A stretch of DNA of 64,000 bases, taken from the NCBI RefSeq assembly GCF_014201115.1, contig NZ_JACHDO010000001.1:7130001-7194000 (forward strand), read 5' to 3'. Source of the DNA: Nocardiopsis metallicus. Its GTDB lineage: Bacteria > Actinomycetota > Actinomycetes > Streptosporangiales > Streptosporangiaceae. The notes under the pieces are model-generated. The model ran no database searches. It saw nothing but the letters and a program-made list of their open reading frames with translations, and had not been told where the DNA came from. Positions 31,536 through 39,357 of this stretch are shown piece by piece; the first letter of the stretch is position 1, and every line of letters starts with the position of its first letter. The position numbers and the translations under genes were made by a program.

Positions 31536-33155
31536 ATGGTGATCGGTGACGCAGCGGTACGGGGTACGGGGGCTGCCGGTGCCGGGTTGAGGGGATGCGG
31601 TCCGCGTCCGTTGATTCGGTGTAACGACTATTCGGTGTTGGAGCCGCCGCCGTTGGGTGGTTGGGATCCGGTGCTGTCGGTGAGTGTGGTGGTTCCGGCG
31701 TATGGCGGTCAGGAGAAGTTGGACCTGACGTTGGCGTCGTTGGCGGCGCAGAGTTATCCGGTTCACCTGATGGAGGTCGTGGTGGTGGATGACGGTAGTG
31801 AGCCTGCGTTGGTGCTCCCGCCGATCCGCCCCGAGAACACGCGCCTGGTCACCGCCCCCGCACACGGATGGGGCCCCGCACACGCGGTTCAGGCCGGGGT
31901 GGAGGCCACGGAGGCGCCCGTCGTCATGAGGTTGGACGCCGACATGGTCGCCGACCGCGAGCACGTGGAGGCGCACCTGCGCTGGCACCACCTGGCCGAC
32001 TACCTCGCCGTCATGGGCAGGGTCGTCTTCACGGACGCTCCGGACACCGGGCTCACCGCCACCCGGACGCGCGAACGGGTGGAGGACGGTTCGGCTGCGG
32101 ACTTCCTGGGGCCGGGGAACACCATGGAGTGGGTGTCCGAGGTGTTGGAGTCCACTGACGGTCTCCGTACGGCGGGGCACCGGGCCTGGGAGGTCTTCAC
32201 CGGGGCCACGGCCTCTGTGCGGCGTGAGCTTTTCGAGAGCGCCGGAGGGATGGATCCGGCGATGGCAATGGGAGAGGACAGCGAACTCGGGTACCGGTTG
32301 TCCCAGCGGGGCGCGGTGTTCGTTCCGGAGCCCGTTGCGGTCGGATGGCACCTGGGATGTCCGACCACGGAGCGGCGAGGGGCCGCGGCGGTCCGTTTCG
32401 GCCGCCCGTACAAGGAGAACCGGATCCCCCGTCAGGGGAGCCGTAGGGATTCGCCCCGGCGGACCTGGCAGGTGCCGTTCGTCGACGTGGTGGTCGACAC
32501 GGTCGGCCGCAGGTTCGACGACGTCTCGGAGACGGTGGACGCCCTGTTGGGCGGGGACACCGCCGACATCCGTATCCGGTTGGTGGGGGAGTGGGGTCGG
32601 GTCACGCCGGGGCGGCACGGCACGATCGACGATCCGGCGGTGGACGTGCGGTTGGTGCACGAGAACTACCGGTGCGAGCCCCGGGTGGAGTTCGTCGAGT
32701 CCGAACCGGCCCCTGACCCGGACGTGCCCTTCCGGCTGATGGTCTCTCCGGGTTCCCTCTCGCGCCCGGGCGCGGTGCGTGCCCTGACCGGGGCCGCCGA
32801 CAGGGAGGGCGCCGGTCTCGTCCTGCTCCGGAGCACGGGCCGCGGCCGGGGTGAGGCGCTGCGGCTGGAGCGCACTGCCGCCTTCGCCCGAGCCCGTCAC
32901 CTGGGTGTGAGCGCGGGGGAGCGGGACGCTTTGGTCGCACAGCTGTGGGGGCTGCACCTGGTGGACCGGGAGGAGGTCCTGATCGCGGACGGGGAGCCGG
33001 GTGAGCGGCCTCCGAAGGACTGGCACAAGAAGATGCTCAAGGCGGAGCGGAACGAGGAGCGGTGGCGGGCGGAGGCCGAGCGGTGGGAGCGCCGGATCCG
33101 GGCGTTGACCGGAGGGCGGCTGTCCCGGCTGTTGCTCGCCGTGCGGCGGGGGTGA
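31536..33155 (+). CDS. GT2-family glycosyltransferase, mosaic copy 2
   Basis: A 539-residue paralogue of the previous gene with the same plan: GT-A domain, LDADM motif near residues 133-137, SVRRELFESAGG and GEDSELGYRLSQRGAVF segments, and a C-terminal domain ending in an Arg/Glu-rich coiled-coil-like tail (KDWHKKMLKAERNEERWRAE and onward). It begins 14 nt after the upstream stop. ATG 31536 was chosen over GTG 31503, which would overlap the previous gene by 19 nt and lacks a Shine-Dalgarno. The 246-bp and 208-bp shared blocks flank a divergent 686-bp centre, suggesting gene conversion or exchange of the acceptor-specific part. Confidence 0.85.
   Translation: MVIGDAAVRGTGAAGAGLRGCGPRPLIRCNDYSVLEPPPLGGWDPVLSVSVVVPAYGGQEKLDLTLASLAAQSYPVHLMEVVVVDDGSEPALVLPPIRPENTRLVTAPAHGWGPAHAVQAGVEATEAPVVMRLDADMVADREHVEAHLRWHHLADYLAVMGRVVFTDAPDTGLTATRTRERVEDGSAADFLGPGNTMEWVSEVLESTDGLRTAGHRAWEVFTGATASVRRELFESAGGMDPAMAMGEDSELGYRLSQRGAVFVPEPVAVGWHLGCPTTERRGAAAVRFGRPYKENRIPRQGSRRDSPRRTWQVPFVDVVVDTVGRRFDDVSETVDALLGGDTADIRIRLVGEWGRVTPGRHGTIDDPAVDVRLVHENYRCEPRVEFVESEPAPDPDVPFRLMVSPGSLSRPGAVRALTGAADREGAGLVLLRSTGRGRGEALRLERTAAFARARHLGVSAGERDALVAQLWGLHLVDREEVLIADGEPGERPPKDWHKKMLKAERNEERWRAEAERWERRIRALTGGRLSRLLLAVRRG
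31598..31843 (+). repeat. direct repeat block 1, copy 2 (246 bp)
   Basis: Copy of 29967-30212 with one mismatch; offset 1631 bp. Confidence 0.95.
32530..32737 (+). repeat. direct repeat block 2, copy 2 (208 bp)
   Basis: Copy of 30902-31109 without mismatch; offset 1628 bp, so the divergent centres differ in length by one codon only. Confidence 0.95.
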
Positions 33156-33215
33156 GCGGCGACCGGACGGGACCCGTGCCGCGAGGGCCGCTCCGGCGCT
33201 GTCGGTGGGTTCGGC

Positions 33216-33240
33216 GCGCCACGTCGCGGAGGCGTGGCGC
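33216..33240 (+). terminator. terminator after the glycosyltransferase operon
   Basis: Perfect 8-bp stem GCGCCACG / CGTGGCGC with a 9-nt loop, followed by TTATGTC. It ends the run of four overlapping or abutting genes starting at 27708. Confidence 0.65.
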
Positions 33241-33309
33241 TTATGTCATGTTTTGTCGGTGATCTATTGATTTCTTGATAATCACTTGACCTGCGATGAC
33301 GCAAAATTG

Positions 33310-33324
33310 TCTCACAATGTGAGA
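33310..33324. promoter_or_regulatory. operator palindrome TCTCACA-A-TGTGAGA
   Basis: Perfect 7+1+7 inverted repeat of the TCTCAC-N3-GTGAGA type, in an AT-rich promoter-like stretch (33240-33370). The next plus-strand gene is the small ORF at 33642. In the rest of 33325-33641 I see GC-rich sequence without a supported gene. Confidence 0.65.
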
Positions 33325-33641
33325 ATCGCTGGTCATATAGTTGGACCTCCGATATTCTGACGTCCTAGGAGTCAGTGGCGTCGGCTTCATCGCCGGATGC
33401 CGCGGTCCCCCGCTGCGCTCGCCCCCACCGGGGCCCGCGCCGGCGGTTCCGGCAGTCGATCCCGCCGGGCGAAGCTCCTGTCCCCTTTTCGTGGACAACG
33501 CCGCCCACGTTGCGCGCCCGTGAGGGTTGGTTCGGCCCTGATCGCCGCCCGATCCCGGACGCACGTCACCGTCGAACGCTGACGGCGGAGCCGTACGCTC
33601 CCGGCGTCACGCAGAGCATCCGATCGCATCCGGAGGATCAC

Positions 33642-33731
33642 ATGTACGACATGATCGAGTACCCGTCCACGCCCGACACCGACGACGAGATCGCCCGTGC
33701 CCTGCAGGACGCCATCAACCGTCGTGACTGA
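33642..33731 (+). CDS. 29-codon small ORF with strong ribosome binding site
   Basis: ATG 33642 is preceded by GGAGGA 4 nt upstream. The peptide starts MYDMIEYPSTPDTDDEI and ends QDAINRRD: acidic first half, helical second half, no signal peptide, no membrane segment. I do not recognise it. It lies between a TCTCAC-type operator and a hairpin terminator, so it may be a monocistronic small-protein gene in the branched-chain amino acid regulon. A longer frame (from GTG 33375) runs into it but its first 89 codons look non-coding. Confidence 0.45.
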   Translation: MYDMIEYPSTPDTDDEIARALQDAINRRD

Positions 33732-33792
33732 GTGCCGCGCCTGGTGAGGCCCGCGCCGCGTATTGGCCGGTGTTTGCGGGCGGGCGGCTGTG

Positions 33793-33809
33793 CCGGTCCT
33801 TCGGGCCGG
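33793..33809 (+). terminator. hairpin between small ORF and leuB
   Basis: CCGGTCC / GGGCCGG with loop TTC, one G-T pair. It separates the small ORF from the leuB promoter. Confidence 0.55.
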
Positions 33810-33838
33810 TACAGTTGTCTCATCTACTGTTCATATCG

Positions 33839-33853
33839 TCTCGCTATGTGAGA
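33839..33853. promoter_or_regulatory. operator TCTCGC-TAT-GTGAGA before leuB
   Basis: Same pattern as the ilvB and cimA sites with one mismatch between the arms, centred 46 nt before leuB ATG. A further half-site (TTGTCTCATC) lies about 25 nt upstream. Confidence 0.55.
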
Positions 33854-33891
33854 ATTCCATGGCGGGTCACGTCTGAGTTAGAGGCAGTCCT

Positions 33892-34956
33892 ATGGCAGCT
33901 CGCACCGTGAAACTGGCCGTCATCCCGGGTGACGGGATCGGCTCCGAGGTGGTCGCCGAAGGTCTCAAGGTCCTGGGCGTCGCGGCAGCCCAGTTCGACC
34001 TGGCCGTCGACACCACCGAGTACGAGCTGGGCGCCAAGCTCTGGCACCGCACCGGTGAGACGCTGCCCGACTCCGTCGCCGCCGAACTGCGCGAGCACGA
34101 CGCCATCTACCTGGGCGCCGTCGGCGACCCCTCCGTCCCCAGCGGGGTCCTGGAGCGCGGCCTGCTGCTGCGCCTGCGCTTCGACTTCGACCACTACGTC
34201 AACCTGCGCCCCGTGCGCCTGTACCCCGGCGTGGAGAGCCCCCTGGCGGGCGTGGGCCCCGAGGACATCGACATGCTGGTCGTGCGCGAGGGCACCGAGG
34301 GCCCCTACGCGGGCGCGGGCGGCGTGCTGCGCAAGGGCACCCCGCACGAGATCGCCACCCAGGACAGCGTGAACACCCGCTTCGGCGTCGAGCGCGTGGT
34401 CCGCTACGCCTTCGAGAAGGCAGCGGTCCGCCCCCGCCAGAAGCTGACCCTGGTGCACAAGGACAACGTCCTCACCTTCGCCGGCGAGCTGTGGCAGCGC
34501 ACCGTCAAGGAGGTCGGCGCCGAGTACCCGCAGGTGTCCGTGGACTACTGCCACGTCGACGCCGCGGCGATGTTCTTCGTCAACCAGCCCGGCCGCTTCG
34601 ACGTGGTCGTCACCGACAACCTGTTCGGCGACATCATCACCGACATCGGCGCCGCCATCACCGGCGGCATCGGCCTGGCCGCCAGCGGTAACATCAACCC
34701 GGACAACACCTTCCCCAGCATGTTCGAGCCGGTCCACGGTTCCGCGCCGGACATCGCCGGCCAGGGCAAGGCCGACCCGACCGCCACGGTGCTCTCGGCC
34801 GCGACCATGCTGGACCACCTGGGTGTGCCCGAAGCCGCGCGCCGTATCGAGGCCGCGGTCTCGGCGGACCTGAAGACCCGTGCCCAGGGCGGTGCGGTCC
34901 GGTCCACCACCCAGATCGGCGACGACCTCGCCGCGCGAGTAGCCGAGCAGGGCTGA
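33892..34956 (+). CDS. leuB: 3-isopropylmalate dehydrogenase
   Basis: A 354-residue NAD-dependent decarboxylating dehydrogenase, third step of leucine synthesis; it can also oxidise methylmalate in the citramalate route. It shows PGDGIGSEVVAEGLKVL at the N-terminus, the substrate-binding LRLRFDFDHYVNLRPVRLY near residue 94, VREGTEGPYAGAGG near 130, the Lys of VHKDNVL near 190, the metal Asp cluster (VVTDNLFGDIITDIGAAITGG near 240), and VHGSAPDIAGQGKADP near 281. This is the actinobacterial type of about 350 residues. Upstream sit two TCTCAC-type sites. Confidence 0.96.
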   Translation: MAARTVKLAVIPGDGIGSEVVAEGLKVLGVAAAQFDLAVDTTEYELGAKLWHRTGETLPDSVAAELREHDAIYLGAVGDPSVPSGVLERGLLLRLRFDFDHYVNLRPVRLYPGVESPLAGVGPEDIDMLVVREGTEGPYAGAGGVLRKGTPHEIATQDSVNTRFGVERVVRYAFEKAAVRPRQKLTLVHKDNVLTFAGELWQRTVKEVGAEYPQVSVDYCHVDAAAMFFVNQPGRFDVVVTDNLFGDIITDIGAAITGGIGLAASGNINPDNTFPSMFEPVHGSAPDIAGQGKADPTATVLSAATMLDHLGVPEAARRIEAAVSADLKTRAQGGAVRSTTQIGDDLAARVAEQG

Positions 34957-35032
34957 CACCACCCCCGTCGGCCCTGCCCGTTTCCGAGGCGCGGCCGACC
35001 GAGAAGCCACTGAGAAGCCACCTGTGACGACA

Positions 35033-35066
35033 GCGGGCGCGCCTGGAGACACTCCGGCGCGCCCGC
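35033..35066 (+). terminator. terminator after leuB
   Basis: Perfect 11-bp stem GCGGGCGCGCC / GGCGCGCCCGC with a 12-nt loop. Confidence 0.85.
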
Positions 35067-35180
35067 TGCCCGTTTGGCTCCGTCTGGTTCCGCCCTGGCA
35101 CCGGGTGCGCTCTTCCGACACACTAGATCCCAGGTCGGCGGCGCTGCCGACCCGTTGCACCCGAGAGGACCACCGACAAC

Positions 35181-36296
35181 ATGGACAACAACGCCACCAC
35201 CACTGGCTTGACGTTCGACATCCAGCTCTCCGACCAGCGGAAGACCCCGCAGGAGCGCGAGGCACTGCTGGAGAACCCCGGGTTCGGTCAGGTGTTCACC
35301 GACCACATGGTGACCATCCGCTACACCGAGGGCAAGGGCTGGCACGACGCCAAGCTGGAGCCGTACGGTCCGCTGAGCCTGGACCCGGCCACCGCGGCCC
35401 TGCACTACGCCCAGGAGATCTTCGAAGGTCTCAAGGCCTACCGTCACCCGGACGGTTCGCTCGCCTCCTTCCGACCCGAGGCCAACGCGGCCCGCTTCAA
35501 CCGCAGCGCTGCGCGGATGGCGATGCCGGACCTGCCCGAGGAACTCTTCCTCAAGTCCATCGAGCTGCTCCTCGAGCACGACGGCGAGTGGGTGCCGTCC
35601 AAGGAGTACTTCAGCCTCTACCTGCGCCCGTTCATGATCGCCACCGACGTGGGCCTGGGGGTCAACAACCCCTCGCGCAGCTACGTCTACCTGCTCATCG
35701 CCTCGCCGGTGGGCTCCTACTTCTCCGGCGGCGTCAAGCCGGTGACGGTCTGGCTGTCCAAGGACTTCACCCGCGCCGCCCCGGGCGGTACCGGCGCCGC
35801 GAAGTTCGCGGGCAACTACGCCGCGAGCTTCCTGGCCCAGGCCCAGACCGTGGAGAAGGGCTGCGACCAGGTCGTGTGGCTGGACGCCCGCGAGCACCGC
35901 TGGGTCGAGGAGATGGGCGGAATGAACCTGTGGTTCGTGTTCGGCGAGGGTGAGAACGCCCGCCTGCGCACGCCCCCGCTGACCGGCACCCTGCTGCCCG
36001 GCATCACCCGCGAGTCGCTGCTGACCCTCGCCCCGGACCTGGGCATCCCGGCCGAGGAGGAGCCGCTGTCCATCGAGGAGTGGAAGGCCGCCGCCGAGTC
36101 CGGCGAGATGACCGAGGTCTTCGCCTGCGGCACCGCCGCGGTGGTCACCCCGGTCGGCCACGTCAAGAGCGACGACGGCGAGTTCACCATCGGCGACGGC
36201 ACGCCCGGCCCGGTCACCATGCGCCTGCGCGAGGAGCTGGTGGGCCTGCAGACCGGTCTGCGTGAGGACAAGCACGGCTGGATCACGCGCTTCTAG
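35181..36296 (+). CDS. ilvE: branched-chain amino acid aminotransferase
   Basis: A 371-residue fold-type IV PLP enzyme transferring the amino group from glutamate to the Val, Leu and Ile keto acids, the last step of all three pathways. It shows YAQEIFEGLKAYRHPDG near residue 75, the PLP-lysine segment GGTGAAKFAGNYAAS near residue 200, and AREHRWVEEMGGMNLWFVF near 236. The start at ATG 35181 follows GAGAGGACC. It is cut off from leuB by a terminator and has a likely -10 (TAGATC, about 35123) of its own. Confidence 0.97.
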   Translation: MDNNATTTGLTFDIQLSDQRKTPQEREALLENPGFGQVFTDHMVTIRYTEGKGWHDAKLEPYGPLSLDPATAALHYAQEIFEGLKAYRHPDGSLASFRPEANAARFNRSAARMAMPDLPEELFLKSIELLLEHDGEWVPSKEYFSLYLRPFMIATDVGLGVNNPSRSYVYLLIASPVGSYFSGGVKPVTVWLSKDFTRAAPGGTGAAKFAGNYAASFLAQAQTVEKGCDQVVWLDAREHRWVEEMGGMNLWFVFGEGENARLRTPPLTGTLLPGITRESLLTLAPDLGIPAEEEPLSIEEWKAAAESGEMTEVFACGTAAVVTPVGHVKSDDGEFTIGDGTPGPVTMRLREELVGLQTGLREDKHGWITRF

Positions 36297-36322
36297 GAGC
36301 GCAGGAGCCGGGTGACCGGCAG

Positions 36323-36353
36323 GGGCCGCCGTCAGCACGCCCGACGGCGGCCC
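36323..36353 (+). terminator. terminator after ilvE
   Basis: Perfect 11-bp stem GGGCCGCCGTC / GACGGCGGCCC with a 9-nt loop. Confidence 0.85.
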
Positions 36354-36433
36354 TTCGCCTGTCCGGGGCGCTGGCTATCCTGGTCGGGCCCGCTCCGACC
36401 CCCGCCATCCCCCTGCCCCCGAGGAGCCCAGCC

Positions 36434-37006
36434 GTGCCTGAACCCTCCGTTCCCTCCGCCCCCGGGAACGACGAACCCGCCGCCGCGGCGGACGGGGCGA
36501 CCGCGCCTCGTACCCCCTTCTCCTGGCCCGCCCGCGCGGCCCTGGCGGTCGCCGCCGGACTGGTGGTGGGCGGTGCGGCCTTCACCGCCACCGGGGTGGC
36601 CGCTGCCCTCAACCCGCCCAGTCCGGGCCCGAGCGTGGCCGAGGACGAGGAGGGGAGTCCCCCCGAACGCCGCACCACCCCGCTGACCGGCACCGCCGAC
36701 CCCGAGGACGCCCAGGTCCACCGGGAGAGCGAGGCCGATCAGGCGGGGGAGCACACCGCGGACACCCCGGAGCAGGCTCCGGGGGCACAGGGTCCTGGCG
36801 GCGCCACGATTCCCGAAACCGGCGGAGGAGCCCCGGGAACCCCGTCCGAGGGCGAACCGGGCTGGGTCGACCCGCGCAAGGAGATCCTGGAGGAGACGCT
36901 CAACACCCCGCAGGACCGCCCGCCCATGGAACCGCATATCACCCAGGAGGAGCTCGACGCCCTGCGCGAGGCAGCCGAAGCCGAGGCGGTCGTGGAGGTG
37001 CCGTAG
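36434..37006 (+). CDS. single-span membrane-anchored Pro/Glu-rich protein, unknown function
   Basis: A 190-residue protein: short Pro-rich cytoplasmic N-terminus, one membrane helix (about residues 34-58, ALAVAAGLVVGGAAFTATGV), then a low-complexity extracellular part rich in Pro, Glu, Gly and Thr, ending with a helical acidic segment (ITQEELDALREAAEAEAVVE). No conserved family is recognised. GTG 36434 has GAGGAG about 7 nt upstream. It lies between the ilvE terminator and the cimA regulatory region and looks like a single gene. Confidence 0.65.
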   Translation: MPEPSVPSAPGNDEPAAAADGATAPRTPFSWPARAALAVAAGLVVGGAAFTATGVAAALNPPSPGPSVAEDEEGSPPERRTTPLTGTADPEDAQVHRESEADQAGEHTADTPEQAPGAQGPGGATIPETGGGAPGTPSEGEPGWVDPRKEILEETLNTPQDRPPMEPHITQEELDALREAAEAEAVVEVP

Positions 37007-37153
37007 CCCGGCCGCCCGGAGTGCCTTGGGGTGGTCCCCGGCGCCAGCTCCTGCCCCCGGCCTCCGGCGCCGTGGGCCGCCCGGAAACCTGGGGCGGCCC
37101 CTCGCTGTGCTCACGTCTCCCGCCAGTGCTTATGTCCGTTCTGAGAAACTTTC

Positions 37154-37170
37154 GTCTCAGTGAATGAGAC
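37154..37170. promoter_or_regulatory. operator palindrome GTCTCAG-TGA-ATGAGAC before cimA
   Basis: GTCTCA / TGAGAC arms with 5 nt between, same pattern as the ilvB site, centred 60 nt before the cimA leader-peptide start at 37222. The ilvB site is centred at 61 nt, so the geometry is the same. Confidence 0.65.
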
Positions 37171-37221
37171 ACATGGACCCCGAACTGCGCCTCTCCGGGG
37201 GCCGTGTGGCACACTGGCCTC

Positions 37222-37263
37222 ATGCTGTCCCAGGTACTCATTATTTTGGGGCGCGCTGGCTGA
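37222..37263 (+). CDS. cimA leader peptide (attenuation)
   Basis: ATG 37222 opens a 13-residue peptide MLSQVLIILGRAG with stop at 37261-37263. Val-Leu-Ile-Ile-Leu precede a hairpin and a T-run terminator, as in the ilvB leader (shared core LILVLGRR versus LIILGRAG). A -10-like CACACT ends about 6 nt before the ATG and there is no Shine-Dalgarno, so the leader peptide is probably leaderless. It should sense branched-chain aminoacyl-tRNA levels. Confidence 0.78.
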   Translation: MLSQVLIILGRAG

Positions 37264-37311
37264 CGACTTCCCGCGTAGACGCAGGGAAGGATCCGGACCC
37301 TGCCAGCGCGC
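37251..37311 (+). promoter_or_regulatory. first leader hairpin of the cimA attenuator
   Basis: Perfect 10-bp stem GCGCGCTGGC (37251-37260) / GCCAGCGCGC (37302-37311); its 5' arm covers the last leader codons and its 3' arm ends one base before the terminator. Confidence 0.65.
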
Positions 37312-37312
37312 T

Positions 37313-37342
37313 GACCTCTCGTGTCCACGAGGGGTCTTTTTT
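37313..37342 (+). terminator. cimA attenuator terminator
   Basis: GACCTCTCGTG / CACGAGGGGTC (one G-T pair) followed by six T residues (37337-37342), 45 nt before cimA. Confidence 0.85.
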
Positions 37343-37387
37343 GTTGGTCGGGACCGCCACACACAGCATCGACCGGGAGTTCCAGTC

Positions 37388-38998
37388 ATGAGGAACGACA
37401 GTTTCCACGTCTTCGACACCACGCTGCGCGACGGAGCCCAGCGCGAGGGGATCAACCTTCGGGTCTCCGACAAGCTGGCCATCGCGAAGCTGCTCGACGA
37501 CTTCGGCGTGGCGTTCATCGAGGGCGGCTGGCCCGGGGCCAACCCCAAGGACACCGAATTCTTTCAGCGGGCTTCACAAGAGCTGACGCTGAAGCACGCG
37601 CAACTCTCCGCGTTCGGGGCGACCCGCCGGGCCGGAGTGAAGGCCGCCGACGACCCTCAGGTGGCCGCGCTGCGCGACAGCGGCGCGTCGGTCGTCACCC
37701 TTGTCGCCAAGAGTGACGACCGGCACGTCGAACGTGCCCTGCGCACGACCCTCGACGAGAACCTCGCCATGGTCGCCGACACCGTCGCCCACCTGCATGA
37801 ACACGGACAGCGCGTGTTCGTGGACTGTGAGCACTTCTTCGATGGCTACCACCACAACCCCGAGTACGCGCTCGCCGTGGTGCGGGCCGCGGCCGATGCC
37901 GGGGCGGACGTGGTGGTGCTGTGCGACACCAACGGGGGCATGCTCCCCAGCGACGTCACCCGCGTGGTCGCCGAGGTGCTGGAGGCCACCGGCGCCCGCC
38001 TGGGCATCCACGCCCAGGACGACACCGGCTGCGCCGTCGCCAATACCCTGGCCGCCGTGGACGCGGGCGCCACACACGTGCAGTGCACCGCCAACGGCTA
38101 CGGCGAGCGCGTGGGCAACGCCAACCTCTTCTCCGTGGTGGGCGCGCTCAACCTCAAACGGGGCATGGACGTCCTGCCCGAGGGCTGCATGGGTGAGATG
38201 ACCCGGGTGGCCACCGCCATCGCCGAGCTCGTCAACCTCGCTCCCGACACCCACCAGCCCTACGTCGGGGTGTCGGCCTTCGCGCACAAGGCCGGGCTGC
38301 ACGCCTCGGCCATCAAGGTCGACCCCGACCTGTACCAGCACACCGACCCCGAGCTGGTCGGCAACCGCATGCGCATGCTCGTCTCCGACATGGCCGGGCG
38401 CGCCTCCATCGAGCTCAAGGCCCAGGAGCTGGGCCTGGACCTGGCCGGGGACCGCGCCCTGTCCGGGCGGGTCGTGGAGCGGGTCAAGAGCCTGGAACTG
38501 TCCGGCTACAGCTTCGAGGCGGCCGACGCCTCCCTGGAGTTGCTGCTGCGCGAGGAGCTCGGTGCCCCGGTCCGCTACTTCGAGACCGAGTCCTGGCGGG
38601 TCATCACCGAGCGCCGCCCGGCGGTCGGGTCCAGCCCGCTGGCCAGCGACTACGAGAGCCTCAGCGAGGCCACGGTCAAGCTCGACGTGAAGGGCGAGCG
38701 CGTCATCGCCACCTCCGAGGGCAACGGACCGGTGAACGCCTTGGACCGGGCGCTGCGCAGTTCGATGGAGGGCGTCTACACCGCGCTGGCCGGGCTGGAG
38801 CTCACGGACTACAAGGTCCGCATCCTGGAGGGCTCCTCGGGTACCAACGCCATCACCCGGATCCTGGTCACCTTCAGCGACGGCAGCGAGGAGTGGACGA
38901 CGGTGGGCGTGGGCCCGAACGTCGTGGACGCCTCGTGGGTGGCGCTGGAGCAGGCCATCACCTACGGGCTGCTGCGCCAGGGCTACCCGCAGGGCTGA
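37388..38998 (+). CDS. cimA: (R)-citramalate synthase
   Basis: A 536-residue member of the DRE-TIM/HMGL family that condenses acetyl-CoA with pyruvate to citramalate, feeding 2-oxobutyrate for isoleucine via leuCD and leuB. It shows FDTTLRDGAQREGINL near residue 8, the metal-binding GLHASA (FAHKAGLHASAIK near 297), GYGERVGNANL near 238, and a C-terminal LeuA-type allosteric dimer domain (about 400-536). Overall sequence fits the CimA rather than the LeuA branch (GGWPGANPKDTEFF). No leuA is in the window. ATG 37388 follows GGGAG by about 7 nt. Expression appears controlled by a leader-peptide attenuator and a TCTCA-type operator. Confidence 0.93.
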   Translation: MRNDSFHVFDTTLRDGAQREGINLRVSDKLAIAKLLDDFGVAFIEGGWPGANPKDTEFFQRASQELTLKHAQLSAFGATRRAGVKAADDPQVAALRDSGASVVTLVAKSDDRHVERALRTTLDENLAMVADTVAHLHEHGQRVFVDCEHFFDGYHHNPEYALAVVRAAADAGADVVVLCDTNGGMLPSDVTRVVAEVLEATGARLGIHAQDDTGCAVANTLAAVDAGATHVQCTANGYGERVGNANLFSVVGALNLKRGMDVLPEGCMGEMTRVATAIAELVNLAPDTHQPYVGVSAFAHKAGLHASAIKVDPDLYQHTDPELVGNRMRMLVSDMAGRASIELKAQELGLDLAGDRALSGRVVERVKSLELSGYSFEAADASLELLLREELGAPVRYFETESWRVITERRPAVGSSPLASDYESLSEATVKLDVKGERVIATSEGNGPVNALDRALRSSMEGVYTALAGLELTDYKVRILEGSSGTNAITRILVTFSDGSEEWTTVGVGPNVVDASWVALEQAITYGLLRQGYPQG

Positions 38999-39081
38999 TC
39001 CCGGTTCCCAGGGCCCTGCCCGGTCATCCGCACCCGTTCGGGGTGACCCCGCGACCCCGCCGAACACACGTCTCTTGTCAC

Positions 39082-39119
39082 CCGGCCGTCTGACCCGAAA
39101 CCCGTGGTCAGGCGGCCGG
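39082..39119 (+). terminator. terminator after cimA
   Basis: CCGGCCGTCTGACC / GGTCAGGCGGCCGG, 14 bp with one G-T pair and a 10-nt loop. Confidence 0.85.
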
Positions 39120-39135
39120 ATCTTACCTGGAGGTG

Positions 39136-39149
39136 AGACAGACCTGTCT
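39136..39149. promoter_or_regulatory. palindrome AGACAG-AC-CTGTCT upstream of the ABC importer
   Basis: Perfect 6+2+6 inverted repeat, preceded by a near-palindrome CTTACCT-GG-AGGTGAG at 39123-39138. It could be the operator of a regulator of the transport operon. Nothing else is seen in 39150-39357 apart from a possible -10 (GATACT, about 39183). Confidence 0.35.
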
Positions 39150-39357
39150 TTGAGGCCATAGCCAGTGTGACCCCGGCCACTCGATACTGCGAACTTTGGA
39201 AGTCCGCGACGTACGAGTGGTGATAGATGCCGGCCCTAACCGATGCGCGCCCTTCCGTTGGCGTGCAGTTCGCCTTCCCGCGAACCGCAGGTCACCTGCC
39301 CCGTGAAGACTTCGGGGCGTGTCCTCAGCCACCATCCGACCGGACGGGGGGAACGGC

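Noticed and set aside
33375..33731. 118-codon version of the small ORF starting at GTG 33375
   Set aside because: The first 89 codons are Arg/Pro-rich with no protein-like pattern, while a strong ribosome binding site lies right before the internal ATG 33642.
33858..33875. Mini-ORF MAGHV before leuB as a leader peptide
   Set aside because: Only five codons, no run of branched-chain residues and no terminator after it.
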